DNA of 64,000 bases. Origin: Haemonchus contortus. Lineage: Eukaryota; Nematoda; Chromadorea; Rhabditida; Trichostrongylidae. Shown here piece by piece: positions 36,916 through 49,606 of the stretch (within the stretch, counting starts at the first letter, position 1; each line of letters starts with the position of its first letter). The notes under the pieces are model-generated. The model was not told the origin of the DNA. It was given only the letters and a program-made list of their open reading frames with translations, and ran no database searches. Made by a program: the position numbers and the translations under genes. Location: contig LS997566.1 of assembly GCA_000469685.2 (NCBI GenBank), positions 11,664,992 to 11,728,991 of the forward strand, read 5' to 3'.

Positions 36916-38585
36916 TTTGTATATGGGAGAATAAAAGATATTATTCCAAAACTGTCACTATGGAATACTATAGGTCACTCGAATTTGGAGACTCTCACAT
37001 CTACCCAGCGTGACCTATCCACACAGGTGTCACCGTGATCGGAGCCTTGGTTATTTTTTCATCCAAAATAATCTTATTGGATTCGCTGAATGTCCATTTA
37101 ATCATACGCTGAAATCGACAAAGATTATCCTTACACTATAGGGGGAGGTAGATTCACATATTAAAAGTTTTTGTATAAGAGTAAGTCAACTCCCCCCCCC
37201 CCCCGGGTTCCCCGCTCATCTCCGACCCTATGGAAAATCACATGGTGATCGCTAGCTCTATTCTATCTATTCTAACGCTAAGAAAGTTTGTCTCCATCCC
37301 CAGAATTCGAAATTTATGATGGAAACATTTTGAACGACCTGCCATGTGTGGGAGGTAGAAGGATGGTAGTAATACAAGCATAATCAAACCATGATTGGGT
37401 GGGTGGAAAATGTAGGTCGGCTTATGTTCAAAGAGGCCTTTCCAAGATATGCTCCACTTCCTAAGCTGCGAATCCATCCTGCAACTCGTGCTCAAATCTT
37501 CTGTAGACCAATCAACTTAATTATTCCGACGAGATGAAGGATCAGGTAGTGAAAGGGATCAAATATCTCGTGAAGTGATTATCTCTGGCATGACTATTTG
37601 AATTTATGCTTCTGCCTCTTCTTCCGGATAAAAAACAATGTCATGTCAGGATAATCCATTTTCGGTCGTGGCATCGTATCACTGATTCTCCTTATCCACT
37701 TCGAATCCCATTTCATGTGAAAGCGTTTCTAATCTTAAAACTGATTTTGTTTCCAAGTACAGAGAGATTTTACGAAACGGATTCATAGATCCGTTGTTCC
37801 TCTCTAAGACTTGTTCGTTTCTGGGAATACACTAGATCATTCTGGCGAAACATTCAAATAAAAATTTCAAAATGAGTATTCGCACTTTATCATGCAGTTT
37901 GCGACTCAAAAAGGCGGTGTGGGACAACATAGAGAACAGATCCATTGCTCAATCCAATCGCCGTAACTAGTCCTAGACTGGGTGGACCCTGATATTGCTG
38001 TTTTGATACCCTGGGATAACCGGGTCAGGGTTGGGACTATCAATAGAGACAGAGCTCTTGTAGGCATAGGTTTGGAAAGATGAGTGCCGTCATCAAGCGA
38101 TTCACAATTTGCCTCTGTTATGATTGTGACTCAAAAATTAATTGCCTCGCAGACAATCACATAAACATGTGGAGAGATGCGAATAACATAATTACAGTAT
38201 CCACCGATTCCACTACAAGTTATTTTTCGCGGTTATTTCCACGCACACAATAATAATGGAACTCGAAAAAATCATTGACAGGCAGAATACAATCCTGCGA
38301 GGAGCGCCTATTATGAAGAAGGGCCGTCTCAGTGAAAAATAGATGAGGGAGTATACAACCAAATGAGCAAGTTTAAATGAAGCTTTCCGCTTCCTGGATA
38401 CACTGAGCGGCGGATAGTTGACGTCATTCCCCTGGTCAACAGAAAGAATTCCAATTTCAGCGGCTTTCCATGAGTTTATACTTATTTTTAGCGAAAGTGG
38501 TTGACGAAAGAAGAGAGCGTTAACAAGGTTATTGTGGTCGTGACGCAAAATAATGTCATCGGCTGATTACTCACTTACTTGCCTA
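36916..38585. other. No gene recognised
   Basis: Includes a C run at about 37192-37204. Open frames such as 38213-38548 (-) have no recognisable motif. Confidence 0.5.
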
Positions 38586-38589
38586 CTTA

Positions 38590-38950
38590 CTTGGTCTTAA
38601 ACTTAGTTTAGTTCCCCTCTTGCTGTTGAGATGATCGGGCACTGAATCGTCCCACTGTCGCCGATCCTGAGCGATGACTGCTCCTTCATACCTCCTGGAA
38701 TCATCCATGAATTTGAGGCCGATGTCAGATGCTCTTCCCTACTTGCTTGTGGGTTGACCTCCCCTCGTTAGGCTCCTTGAAGTGTCCAATCTTACATGTT
38801 TTTGTCTGACATCCATTGCTACGGCATACGTAAGGCATCACCAGCACCCTGTCACAATCACTTGAAGGCTATCTTACCATAACGGCGCAGCCTTCTTCTT
38901 TTGTGATGTGGCCTGTACATAGTATCTTCATGATCCGTCGCAGGAACTTT
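38590..38950 (-). pseudogene. Probable LINE ORF C-terminal remnant
   Basis: In broken minus-strand frames: TMYRPHHKRRRLRRYGKIAF, then GGQPTSK and, further on, GAVIAQDRRQWDDSVPDHL. The order R-R-L-R-x-Y/W-G-H/K, a GRP-like stretch, then A-Q-D-R-x-x-W is typical of the tail of LINE reverse transcriptases. No RT core is visible. Tentative. Confidence 0.35.
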
Positions 38951-41184
38951 GATGGGAAGCTTTGTTTTTTAGTTGACTATACCAATCATAGGTACTTTTT
39001 CACGTTGCGCTTGCATAGAGTACAGCAAGAATCCAATAGAACGGAACAAGCGCATCTTGATACTGCTGGATATACTTGACATTGACCATATTGGTTGGAG
39101 TCTTAATAACACAGATGTAGCTTTTGATCCTGCTACGAGTATCTGTTTAGATACCGCCGTTGGTAGCGACAAAATTTCCGAGGTGAAGTTGTCGACATTT
39201 TCCAACATTGTATTCTCCAAGTAGACGTTCAGCTGCACATATGCTTAACCGATTATCATGGCTTTCGACAACTGCGCTAATGCGAAAGCCGTAAGCTTCC
39301 TTGTTAGAATAACTGAGCTTTTGAAGTCCATGTTCGTCTTTAGTAATAAATGCAATACCATTCTCAAAATCTAGATCACTGAGATTATTTGGGCTTGTCC
39401 AACCAGCTCAAACCTACTGTTGCTTGCATTGTTTTCGTCAACTTGTCCTGACGAAGTCTAGGCAAGTACTGAATTGCATTGGCGAATGATCATTTCTACC
39501 GCAATCCCGTAACGATTTCGAGAAATGCTGTATAATCTGTATCCATTTCTACACGGCAAAGTGAGCTGATAGAGATTTCGGAATGAGAGTAAAAAAGTTC
39601 TCCACATGCCGTACAGCTTGAGGTTTTCATGAAATGATTCAGATGAAAAGCTGTCGAATACGTGTCTGAAATTCACGAATAAATGAATGAATGAATAATG
39701 CATACCTCAACTCGATAATGTGCCCGATAATGTTAGAAGAGCATGTGTTTTCTCTCAACACGATCCTCTTGCTCTCAACTCATCCTGTTCTTCCTTTAGT
39801 TGTTTATGAATTGCGCCACGGAGTCGTTGCAGCAGTATAAAACTGAACGCTTGTCATGGTACCAGAACACGCGTGATACCTCCCCATATTAGCAACATGA
39901 CAAACTTAATTTTCTAGGTATCTTTACAATTACTTTCTCTGGATTCCTGAGATCCTCCATTTGAGCAACGAGTATACAATGCCGTGGGTCTCTTCACAGT
40001 CCTAATGCGACCTGCCCTCGATTCTATTGAAATTTTATGGATGTCAGGGGCCCTGCTGCTTTGGAGACACTGAGATACTTCGGTCGATTTTTGTAGGCAA
40101 AACGACAAAGAGCCATACAATCATATGCAGTCCGTCTCTAAATTCCAATAAGGGAATTTTATCTGCCATAACAAAACAAAAGTGCTTCATGTGAGGTACA
40201 CCTCGCTGTGACTGAGTACGTTTCCTAAGGTCCCATCTTCTATGCCGCTGATCGCTCAGAAACAGTCGCTAAAAAAGAGTCTCTGAAAGAGAAGGCACCA
40301 CAAATAGCCTCCTGTCTTCTGTAGGAAGATCCCTACCAAGGAGGCAGCAAACTCAATTCGAGCAAGCTCGAAAGAATCTCAATTTGTGGATTTTCAGGGG
40401 GAAACACGAAAGTAATGCCTTGTGAAAGTGTACGATGTCAAAGAAGGAAGTGGTGAGGTAATAGAACTTGTATCAGACTAAATTGAGAATGATCAGTCGA
40501 TTACATTTGAATATAGCAAAGTGGCAAATAGCCGTAAATTTCTGTGAGCCGCTGTCTGATCCCAAATTTTAAAGTGCTATATCCCATAACACACTTCTTT
40601 CATCACTATTTTCACTTTTCTGCCATCATTTATAGCCGTTTATCAAGAAATAAAGCTGATCAACTAGTGATCCCGACGTAAGATCCTACTGTTTACAATT
40701 CTGAGAGAACGTCAGGATAAAAGTTAGGACGTCACCCGGAAATATCATACATAGCCCTCGCCCTAGCTCTGAAGGATGACTTCCAGAGGTATCGCGAAAG
40801 ATTGCTGATCCAATAAAAACTTGTTTTGATCCTTGCCTCCAGGAAACGCGTTGGAAAGGAGCAAAGGCCTGAGAAATTGTTATAATGGAGAAGACACCAA
40901 ACGAAACAGTGTGGCCATCTCAGTAGCGTAAACCCTCAACGACTCTGTCTAAGTTCAGTGGGATCGCACCATGGTTGTGAGGCCGCCTGCCCCGACAACG
41001 GAAAGTATGAGTCCATGTAAGCGTTGACGAAGTCATCAGATTAAAGGGAACTACCTCACCTTGATGGGTGGTCAGAATGGTTACGTTGCAGGGAACGGTT
41101 GGGTTTGAGAAGCCTCCCTGAGGTTGCGGAGTGGAGTCAGGGACGAGGAGAGTAGAGAATCCTCGCAAAGCTCGTGACCAGCAA
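38951..41184. other. No gene recognised
   Basis: Short open frames only. The 97-aa minus frame at 40920-41213 is in repeat-like sequence and has no motif I can name. Confidence 0.5.
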
Positions 41185-43018
41185 CGTGCAGCACATTTCT
41201 CACAAAAGGACACTCAAAATGTAGCCAACAACGGAGGGAAACAAACGGAACTCAACCATGTATACATGATGTATCGTCCTTCACAGCTATGACGGACACC
41301 AAGACGTTTCCTAGCCAACATAGCCATCGAATTTTACAAGAGAGCAAGTATAAATATAAGGGCGGCGCGAAGAAATCGTTCGAGGAAGTTGCACCAACGA
41401 AAAATTCCGTCCTGGAGCATAGCTTTTAAAAGCCGGTCATCCAGCAGACATGGAACAACGCAATGAAGAACATCTTGCTGCGTGCAAAACAAACCCTGGG
41501 TGAGACGCGAGGTGGCTTGAGGGAGACAAGGCGTCGTGGTTCTGGAATGATGAAGTCCAAGGATTTGTAGAGCAGAAAAAACGCTTACAAGCGCTAGCAA
41601 CGATGCGAGATCTAGATGACCCAGCTGTTTTTAAAAGTTGCAAGAAACCCGCTAAGGCTGCTGCAGCAAAGATAAGACGCCGAATTGGACGATTCGTAAA
41701 AGAGCCTTGATGGTTGGAAAGGAGAGAAGTCTGTTTCCGGGTGACTCAAGCCCGGTATCGGGCTGATCAGGACACTGGAGTAGTGAAGGCAATAAGGAAC
41801 AGCGACGGCGCCGTTCAAGCGCGGGTGTAAAGAACCTTCGATAGGATCTCGAAATAATAAGTCTACAGTGAAACCAGCTCTGAGGTGAAAGCGCAGCTGG
41901 CCCCATCATTCTCTAACCAAAAGACGAGGTTCGCCGGCTATGGGGTAAACGGAGGTCGTGAAAACGGCTGGCCCTGATCAAATACCTATATTGGAATATG
42001 GGATGAGGTGACTCATCCTGGTCCTGAACACTGTGACCCCTGAATGAAAGATTACGGAAGTGTGGAGGAGCTGTACCATAGTTCCCATCTTCAAGAAGAA
42101 GGGGGGTGCGATAGAGTGCTCTAACTAAAGAATGACTGAACTAATTGCGCACAGTATGAAACCCTATGAGCAATTAGTGGACTAACAATCGAATTAGGGA
42201 ACTGGTTTGGGAACTGGAACTGAAAGCACCTTCATACTAAGGAGACCTACGACGGATGCCATATTCATAGCTAGAGCATTGATGAAGAAGTATCGAAAAA
42301 GGTGTAGATTCTGCTACCTAGCCTATTCGAGCTGGAGAAGACGTTCTAATATGTATTACCTATACGTTCTAATATATTAATCCAATCCTGCAAGAGCGCT
42401 CCAATAACGAAACGTTCCAGAACAACTGATCTCCTCCGTCAAGAGTATGTATGTTGGGTCCAAGGTAGCTAAAAGCAGTCCACACGGCTAACAAGAGCCA
42501 TAGACCTCAAGGTTGGAATAAATATAAGATCAGCCCTGACCCCCCCCCCCCGTTCCTCTTTTTATTAAGTTTGACCGTCAACACGAAAGGACTCCCTGGT
42601 GGACTACTTAGGACCATCCTTCACGTTGGGGCACCGCTTTGACAGAAAAATTCAGGATGAACTCTGCAACTAGAGCAATCTGCAGAAGAGGGCAGAAAGT
42701 TCCTTCAAAGGATTGGCTTCGGCTGAGCGTGCAGAAGACCGAATTTCTCAGCACGGAATGTTATGTAGAATCAGTCGTACACTGTCCAAGAAAAACCATC
42801 AACAAAAGAGGGTGAGCTTTCATTACCAGGGGAACGACCCGTTTGCCAACGGGAGTGTGGACAAGGCTGTAAAGCCTCTACTGAATGCAGCGTGATTGGA
42901 ATGGGCATCTGCAGTGGCATCCTCTGCGAATAGCGATGCTTCAGTAGGTTCAGCCGAGGTGTATGCTGTGTGGTAGTGAGGCTAACAATGTTCAAAGGCA
43001 GCGAGGGCTGGCCTCCAA
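41185..43018 (+). pseudogene. Decayed RTE/LINE element (endonuclease tail to RT tail)
   Basis: Read in shifting frames, the plus strand follows the usual order. An endonuclease end (about 41190-41310) is followed by a linker with LRETRRRGSGMMKS, KPAKAAAAKIRRR, VVKAIRNSDGAV (41480-41830), RT text ELELKAPS, TTDAIFIARALMKKYRKR and CYLAYS (42190-42330), VGINIRSALTP before a C run (42510-42550), KTEF (42745) and KGSEGWPP at the end (about 43000). Stops and frameshifts occur every few dozen codons. It ends abruptly at about 43018. Confidence 0.65.
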
Positions 43019-43571
43019 TCCTCTATATATATATAAACCGCTAACTTTGCGTGTCTGTTTGTGTGCCCGTTTGTGTGTCCTCGCAAAAGTCACGTAGGCA
43101 CGATCAAGAGCGTGGAGATCAAATGAGCGCAGTGAGAAAACAGCTATGAAGTGAGAATTTGACCGATGCTCTTCATATGACGTCACAGACTAGAAATCAG
43201 AACTCGCCCCCTACAACGCAGGACAATCATACCCCTAGGATCTAGAGAAGCTCAGAATAAAACAATTCCACGATTACTTACTAGTGTCAAAAGATCAATA
43301 CCCACAAAGCGGTTCAAATGGGGAATATCACCTAATTCTTATACATAAAACGTTCTCCTGACTATTTACTGTCGTGCTGAATCCTTATACTATGGATGAC
43401 TCAACAATCGGTTCGCAGCCAACTGGGGGAGGAGAGAAGGTAGGCTTCGTGGGCAAAAAACCCTTTTTGCTCACGAAGAATTTTTACCGAAGGTGCCTTT
43501 GCATTTATCTATTTTCCAGAATAGAAGCGTAATTTTCCGTAGAACCATAATCGAAAATCTATAGAAATCAC
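43019..43571. other. No gene; TATATA-rich junction
   Basis: The RTE remnant ends against CTCTATATATATATAAACC, followed by GTGTCTGTTTGTGTG repeats. This could be the end of another element. Nothing else recognised. Confidence 0.4.
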
Positions 43572-45410
43572 TAGAAATCTAATCTCATCGAAATTTCAAA
43601 TTTTTAATGTGAATTTCGCTTACGCACTCCAAAAAACTATCCACTTCATGATACTTCAGTAGCTAAATGAAGTTTTTCCAAATTCAAAATCTGTACGACA
43701 GCTCATCATGTGGGAAGCGCTTGCGTCTAACTGTTGTTTGTTCATTCAATTGTACAGAAATTCGATATTACCTTAAAGAGCACCTGCATAAGTCGGGTCA
43801 AGTTTGGGATGGGTTGGCGAGAGGGCAAGAGGAAAAGAACACATTTGAGCTCAGCGAAGCTGCTACTTCAGGGGTGGGAGATGCATAGGATTGGGTAAAT
43901 TAGCGTCCTCCTAAAACCAGTAAGGTGCTGATTAGACCGGAAGCCTCAGATAGGTATGCTCCACAAGCCGACTTTCTGTATCATTCCCTGACCAAGCACT
44001 ATCCGAGAAAGCAAGCTTCGCTCTTTAGAGATCAAACAGTGCTCTCTAGAATGACTTTCTAATCATTTCTAAAGAAATTGGCATGCAAGTAAATCAGTTT
44101 TTTAATAATACCAATAAGATTCTGATTGGTGTTGAAAGTCTTTGATATGTATGCTTATCTTCTTTCTCTATCATTCTTTAACCAAGCACGCACATCTTAG
44201 AATGACGAACTCAAGATGAGACAGTGCTTTTCAGAATTGGTTTGTAAACGCTCTGACGAAGTTCGAGAAGTAGTGTGACATGAATCCATTTCAAAGATAA
44301 ATGTTTGAACATTCACGTTGGAGCAATAATACTGAAGTGGTGGGCGCGGATGTAAAGGGGCTTTCCGACTTTGACACAAGAAGAAGGATGCCTGGCGTAG
44401 CCGGGCATTACATAAGAAGGAGGAGAGCTCGGCGTTAGCTGGGCGATCCGACAGGTCGAAAATATAAATTACGAAAGGAAGTCTAACTTTTCCCATGTGA
44501 TGATGACCAGAATGGCCTGCGATTAGACACGATTGAGCTCGATCAAAAAATAAGGTCGGTTTCGAACAGCTAATGTTCAGCTTAAAATAAGAGTCAACAG
44601 ATTCGGCAGTACGCACCCATACTCAGAAGACCACTGAACATCCAATAAGAGAGCCAATGGAGTTCGAGGCAGGGAAAAGCGACCACGAGGAGCCCCAAGG
44701 AAGAGATGGCTAAACGGGTCAAGAAAGTATGCGTTGAAATCGAGCTCGTGGTAGAACATCGAACTGATGCCAGATCCGAATTACACCTGTGTATGTGTGC
44801 AGTGTGGTAAGTAATGAATAAAGGTGATAATAAATATGGCTCAATAGATGCTGATGAAAACAAACAACAGTTTATCTCTGGAGATCGTTGTTGTCGTTAC
44901 GGTGACTCCTTATTTTTGAGGTAGTCTGGCAGAGATTCACCGAAAAAGGTCCAAAATCCTTTCATCGTGCTCAACAGAAAACGGAATTCAGTTCTGGTAC
45001 ATTTAATACAGTTATCTCACTTCCTCGATTTTTTTCTTAGTGTCTAACTGATGGCATTGAGCTTGACCCCATTGAGTGGGTCAAGCTCAATGCCATCAAT
45101 TAGATGCTGAGAAAAAATGTGCAAGAACCTTTGAGCTTTGCCCTACAATGGGAAAGTTTTGGGCAAGAACGTTCTTTTATTGGTTAATTGCTATAGCAGA
45201 CTTCCACTTCCAATTTTCCTATTACCGATGAGCAAACGATAGTTCACTAAAAGGGAGTGGTCAGTTCAATCATTTGAGAGGCTGCATAGCTCTTTTCCGT
45301 TGCTCTGCTAATGAATAATCGGACGTAGAATTGAGAAAACCGAAAAAGTGGAGTGTTAACCGGTGTACTGTAGCTTTTGTCATTTTTTTTTATCAAGCTT
45401 TATCAATTAT
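43572..45410. repeat. Left arm of the long inverted repeat
   Basis: Contains two degenerate tandem units of about 194 bp (near 43917 and 44111), a perfect hairpin at 45049-45098 and open frames of 60-139 codons with no recognisable family. The frames are the same in the other arm because the DNA is the same, so their conservation is no evidence for coding. Confidence 0.85.
45049..45098. other. Perfect 21-bp-stem hairpin inside the left arm
   Basis: TGATGGCATTGAGCTTGACC and its complement face each other across an 8-nt loop. The pairing continues outward with a few mismatches to about 45043-45104. The same hairpin is at 50452-50501. Confidence 0.85.
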
Positions 45411-47085
45411 TTCCCTCTTGATCTAACGCTGGTAATCCAATTCAGCTGCTCCAGACCGTCACCCACTGAGATATCCGACACCATGAGAAGGTGCCATTTC
45501 TTCACACAGTCAAGAGATCAACCAAATTGGGTAGCAAGTCTTCTTGTTGAACCATCTGCTACGAAGATTGCTCTGTTTTGAACTTGTTTATCATAGCGTT
45601 TATAATGAAAAAGGGTGCTTAATGTGGTGATAGATACTGTTATGACAATACTATGTCGAGTTAGCTTCCTTTTGAGATTTGTTGATTTGGTCATTGCAAG
45701 TTGTATAGTAGCTGATAGTGAAGGAGATTGAACCACAAATTTAGGGAAAGCCATTTGAGACCAAGTGCTGATCTTTAGAATGAGAGCACAGGCCGCAACC
45801 GTAGATCGTCAAGAGAAGATCTTTGAAGGTGTGGGTAGGAGAAATCCTTCCGTAATGCAGGTTGTTTATATCCAACGTCATAAATAGCATTTTTGGCAGA
45901 GTTTGGGGATGAGAAGATCTCATGAGTTTAAGGACTTCAAGGGAATATAAGCACGACCTTAGCTTATACCGTATTGAGAATAACTGTAGCACAGATTTTT
46001 TTGAAATGGTGGAAAGTGAGAATGTTGCGAATTGTATTGCTCTTGAGCGGTTGAAAAAATTTCATGAGAGATGGAAGTAGAAAAAAGAATAAGTTTCAAC
46101 AGTTTTCCTAATTCTTTCAGCAGTGATGAGCTCCATCTATGCTTTGATTTACCTTGACAGGCATAAAATATATTAGTTCTTTTGTTTTTTTGCGAACTTT
46201 TTGAAGTCTTCTCACTTCAGTTAAGTGAACGAATACGTGCAGATTTCAAGCAATTAATCCCTACTGACAATCCCAGACTGACAAACTGCCATTTTCTGAA
46301 GGATTGTCGAGAACTTTTCAACGCGTACTCCTACAGTATGTAAAATACCCCTACAGTAATTATATAGATAATGCCTTTTCCTGGATTAAAGAATGAGGAA
46401 TCGAGAATTAGGGAAGAAAGCTGTGGTAAAAATTTGGGAAAAGACAAGATATCGAAAAAAGCAAACAGCTCTAAATGACACGAGAAAAACACAAGAAGGT
46501 CACTTCATCGTGTTGAAAGGTGTTGAATTTCAGTGGAAGTGACACAGAGCCGACTAATGAGATCGACTAAAAGCATTTACTTTTTTAGTCACCGAGGAAA
46601 ACGTCAATATGCCATTTTCCATAAAAGAATTGTATCACTACCGAATATTCATGCGATTTCACACCGTTGAAGCCAGCCGCTTCAACTTAAGAATCACCAT
46701 CATTACACTCACTCATTACTCATATCCTACAGTATCACTTTCGCAGCAAATACGGCAAAAAATCAGAATTACAGCCCATGGCAAAATCCTTTCATGCATG
46801 CAATGTTATCTATACCTTATTTGACAACTATGGGCATATGATATAGGCAGATAGTTGGTGCTCGTAAGTGAAGCATAGCAATAGCAATTGTCATGGGATC
46901 AAATCGCAATCAGGTGGATTTTATTTTTCTTATCTCCCTTCCCCTTTCAATCCGCCTTCCAACTACGGCACAAGATAATCAATCCACCTATAGTTATTAC
47001 CTATAACCGGAACTAGTTCAAGATCTTTGATTCAAGGTGATGCAAGTAATTGATTCCAGATGAGTCGATTCTTCTGTGCCATACA
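45411..47085. other. Spacer sequence, no gene recognised
   Basis: AT-rich. Open frames up to 83 codons show no motif. It lies between the left arm and PLE2. Confidence 0.5.
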
Positions 47086-47111
47086 CGTTTTTTGATGGTG
47101 GAATCTTGATC

Positions 47112-47150
47112 AGCCTGATGTTTCGACAAACTTATCTTCATCAAAGGCCT
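47112..47150 (-). ncRNA. Hammerhead-like motif, PLE2 left repeat (degenerate)
   Basis: Minus strand: GGCCU, UUGAUGA in place of CUGAUGA, a weak stem II, GAAACAUC, then AGGC, which pairs with GCCU. The invariant C of the core is U, so this copy should be inactive or weak. Confidence 0.5.
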
Positions 47151-47384
47151 GAAAGCGTATCGCAACTCAGAGTGTTACCTATCACGTTTGACGTAGGCCA
47201 GCTCTTAACTAGTTGCAACTCAGACCGACGAACTACCAACTGGGGAGAAATTCCATTAAACCACTTACGTCAACTCCACCAACACCGAACACTTGCTCAA
47301 CTTCAGAGACAATAGAGCGATTGAGACAGCCCGGCCAATCACGACACCTAGGAGTTGGTAAACGCGCAATATTGAGGAAATGTA

Positions 47385-48611
47385 CAGAGTGGGCCAAAAT
47401 TATGATTACAGCTCGCGCTGACGCTCATAGCGATTTTTTTTTCTGAGGTCATAGCAATTCGTACACTTTCTTCTTTTTTACAAGGTGGATTACATTATTA
47501 CCTCCTTGATGACACCGAACTTTTGGTAGATTTTGAAAATAATGTAAGCGTAATTACCCAGTGAATAAACCGTCACTTTGCATTTACAAGCACTTTTGGC
47601 ACGATGCATCTACAGACGACTCAGCGTAACAAGGAAGGGGGTACATCCAATTATAAGACGCCTTCGAGAGTTGGGAACAATTGGAGGTAGGAGTGGTAAA
47701 CCTAAGAGGCCTGTGGTAATATTTAGAGGGAGTTTTAAGGAAGCAGGGCGAAGGCCTGCGTAGTTCAGTTTACCTGAGCCCAAAATGACCAAATAATTGA
47801 TATCTCATAAAGTTTTCTGCGCGAAATGGTGAACCATTATATGCACGTCAAGGACTTTATACGATCACAAAGTGATTTCCCCAGTGAGCAGACTGAAAAG
47901 AACAGAAATGTTGCCTCACAAAGCTGCCCCGCCGCATAAAAAATTGTCGTACGGGATCCCTGTTCATCGGCTAAAAGAAAATATCCACTGTGAAAAAAAA
48001 TGCCCAATAAGCAGGACTACAAAATTTGTATAAAGCTGAAAGAAATGAAGTGATGCAGCGCTAGGCTCGCTGACTTTCTGCGATATCCTTTGCGAGCGTC
48101 GGCGATATCCGATTCAACAGCAACGATTATTTTTGTAAAATAAGGAGCGAAAGTTGTTTTGGAGACCTGTTCGATCTTTTCGTGCGCGATAGGACACTTC
48201 GGCGATCCAAACCGGACATATTGTCAAGATGGTGCTCCAGACTGCAGATCAGAAATTGTCTAGAAAAGGGGTTCCCTGACTCCATAACTTTCGATCAGTA
48301 ACCACTCTGGAGCCCTGACCTAAATCTTATGGATGTCTCATTGTGGTTAGCCTTTGAGATGAAAGCATCAGTTAGCCCAAATAAGGACTGAAGTAAATGC
48401 CTTTCGAAAAGCCGGGACCAACTCGATGACCTTAGCTGCGTGCCACCGTGAATGCCGTCCATCGTCGTCTCTGGGGTTGGGTGAAAGCAGAAAGCAACGG
48501 ATCCCAGTCTCAATGTACTATTTTGATAAAGAATTAGTGATAGACACTTTTAGCTTCCTATTCGTTTTAGGGGAAGTGATGTCTGTGTAATCATGATTTT
48601 GGCCCACCCTG
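47385..48611 (+). mobile_element. Tc1/mariner-like transposon inserted in PLE2
   Basis: A 1,227-bp element flanked by TA (47383-47384 and 48612-48613). Termini CAGAGTGGGCCAAAATTATG and, inverted, CAGGGTGGGCCAAAATCATG match over about 26 bp with two mismatches. A transposase remnant runs in sense. The HTH region VTRKGVHPIIRRLRELGTIG, with GKPKRPVV after it, is at about 47630-47730. WSPDLNLMDVSLWLAFEMKA, the C-terminal Asp motif of Tc1 transposases, is at about 48310-48370. Stops and frameshifts between them make it defective. It interrupts the PLE2 frame exactly at the RT–linker boundary, so it arrived after PLE2. Confidence 0.85.
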
Positions 48612-48617
48612 TAGAGA

Positions 48618-49295
48618 ACGGCTGTGGAGGTGTGCACCGGTGACGAGGAGCGGAAACAATCCAGAAGGTTAGCTCTCCAAAAAGCTAATCTGAATGGATG
48701 CACAACTCGGCAGCATGGCTCACGAAGCAGATCAAGGTTTTTTTCATATGGAACTGGAGATAAGATGTATCTTCAGTTACCATTCATATCAGATCGATTC
48801 AGCGCAATTATTCAGCAATGCCTGAGCAGAGCAGATCTAGCCAATGACGTTTTCTTGGTTAACATTAAACACCAGTTGGTTAGAAATCGTCTCTATGATC
48901 GGATTTGCATCATGGATAACTGCGTGATGTGCTCGTATGGAAAAGTAGGAGACCGTGCACAAAGAACTGTGTTATACCAACTTCAATGTTTGACATGTGA
49001 TGCTTGCTATATTGGAGAAACTGGAAGACAGTTGTGCGTTTGTGTGAAAGAACATTTAGCTAGCAAACGAAGGTCTTGCTCGTTTGCAATGCTCGGAAAG
49101 CACGGAAGAGAAGGTCATGCTGGTTGTGACTTTGATGTTAAATGCACGATTTCGGCCTACGAGGACAGTATTGATGCCAGAAAAACTCTCGAGGCTTTCT
49201 GGGTAAAACACCGAAATCCGAGCATGAATAATAAGAATGAGTGCATCAACATAACTGAAGACCTCTTGCCTTACATCCCTCTGTTTGAGTTCTGA
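48618..49295 (+). pseudogene. GIY-YIG endonuclease domain of PLE2
   Basis: Open frame homologous to the PLE1 endonuclease: VCTGDEERK linker, IMDNCVMCSYGKVGD cysteine segment, LYQLQCLTCDACYIGETGRQ nuclease core, KEHL, and a tail reading NPSMNNKNECINITEDLLPY. The first Met in frame (48624) is internal to the original polyprotein; upstream codons lie beyond the Tc1 insertion. No stops within the segment. Without the RT it cannot support movement by itself. Confidence 0.85.
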
Positions 49296-49533
49296 AAGTA
49301 GAGACTGATACGTGTCACCTCACGATACTATTAAAAGTCATGATTGACCGAGCTATCTCAATTGCTCCATTCTCTCTAAAGTTGAGCAAGTGTTCGGTGT
49401 TGGTGGAATTGACGTTAGTGGCTTGTTGGAATTTCTTCCCAGTTGTTAGTTCGTCGGTCTGAGTTGCAGCTAGTTAAGAGCTGGTCTACATCAAACGTGA
49501 TAGGTAACACTCTGAAGTTGCGGTACGCTTTCA

Positions 49534-49573
49534 TGCCTTTGATGAGGACGAGTTTGTCGAAACATCAGACTAA
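49534..49573 (+). ncRNA. Hammerhead-like motif, PLE2 right repeat (degenerate)
   Basis: Reads GCCU, UUGAUGA, a GAC/GUC stem II, GAAACAUC and AGAC. As in the left copy the core C is replaced by U. TAATAAAG follows, as in PLE1. Confidence 0.5.
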
Positions 49574-49606
49574 TAAAGATTCCTTCATTGAAAACCTGTA
49601 TGGCAC

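Larger units (their letters stand above)
47086..49606 (+). mobile_element. Penelope-like element PLE2, severely 5'-truncated and interrupted
   Basis: Inverted repeats of about 260 bp (47086-47345 and about 49343-49606) bracket a plus-strand Penelope-type frame. Only about 38 nt of the RT end remain before the Tc1 insertion (GKRAILRK in sense, compare KRAVVR in PLE1). The frame resumes after the insertion as RTAVEVCTGDEERKQ and runs through the endonuclease. Related to PLE1 but clearly diverged. Confidence 0.8.

Noticed and set aside
44197..44616. A 139-codon frame present twice (also 50934-51353)
   Set aside because: It is duplicated only because it lies in the inverted repeat; it has no known motif, no splice context and no codon evidence of selection.
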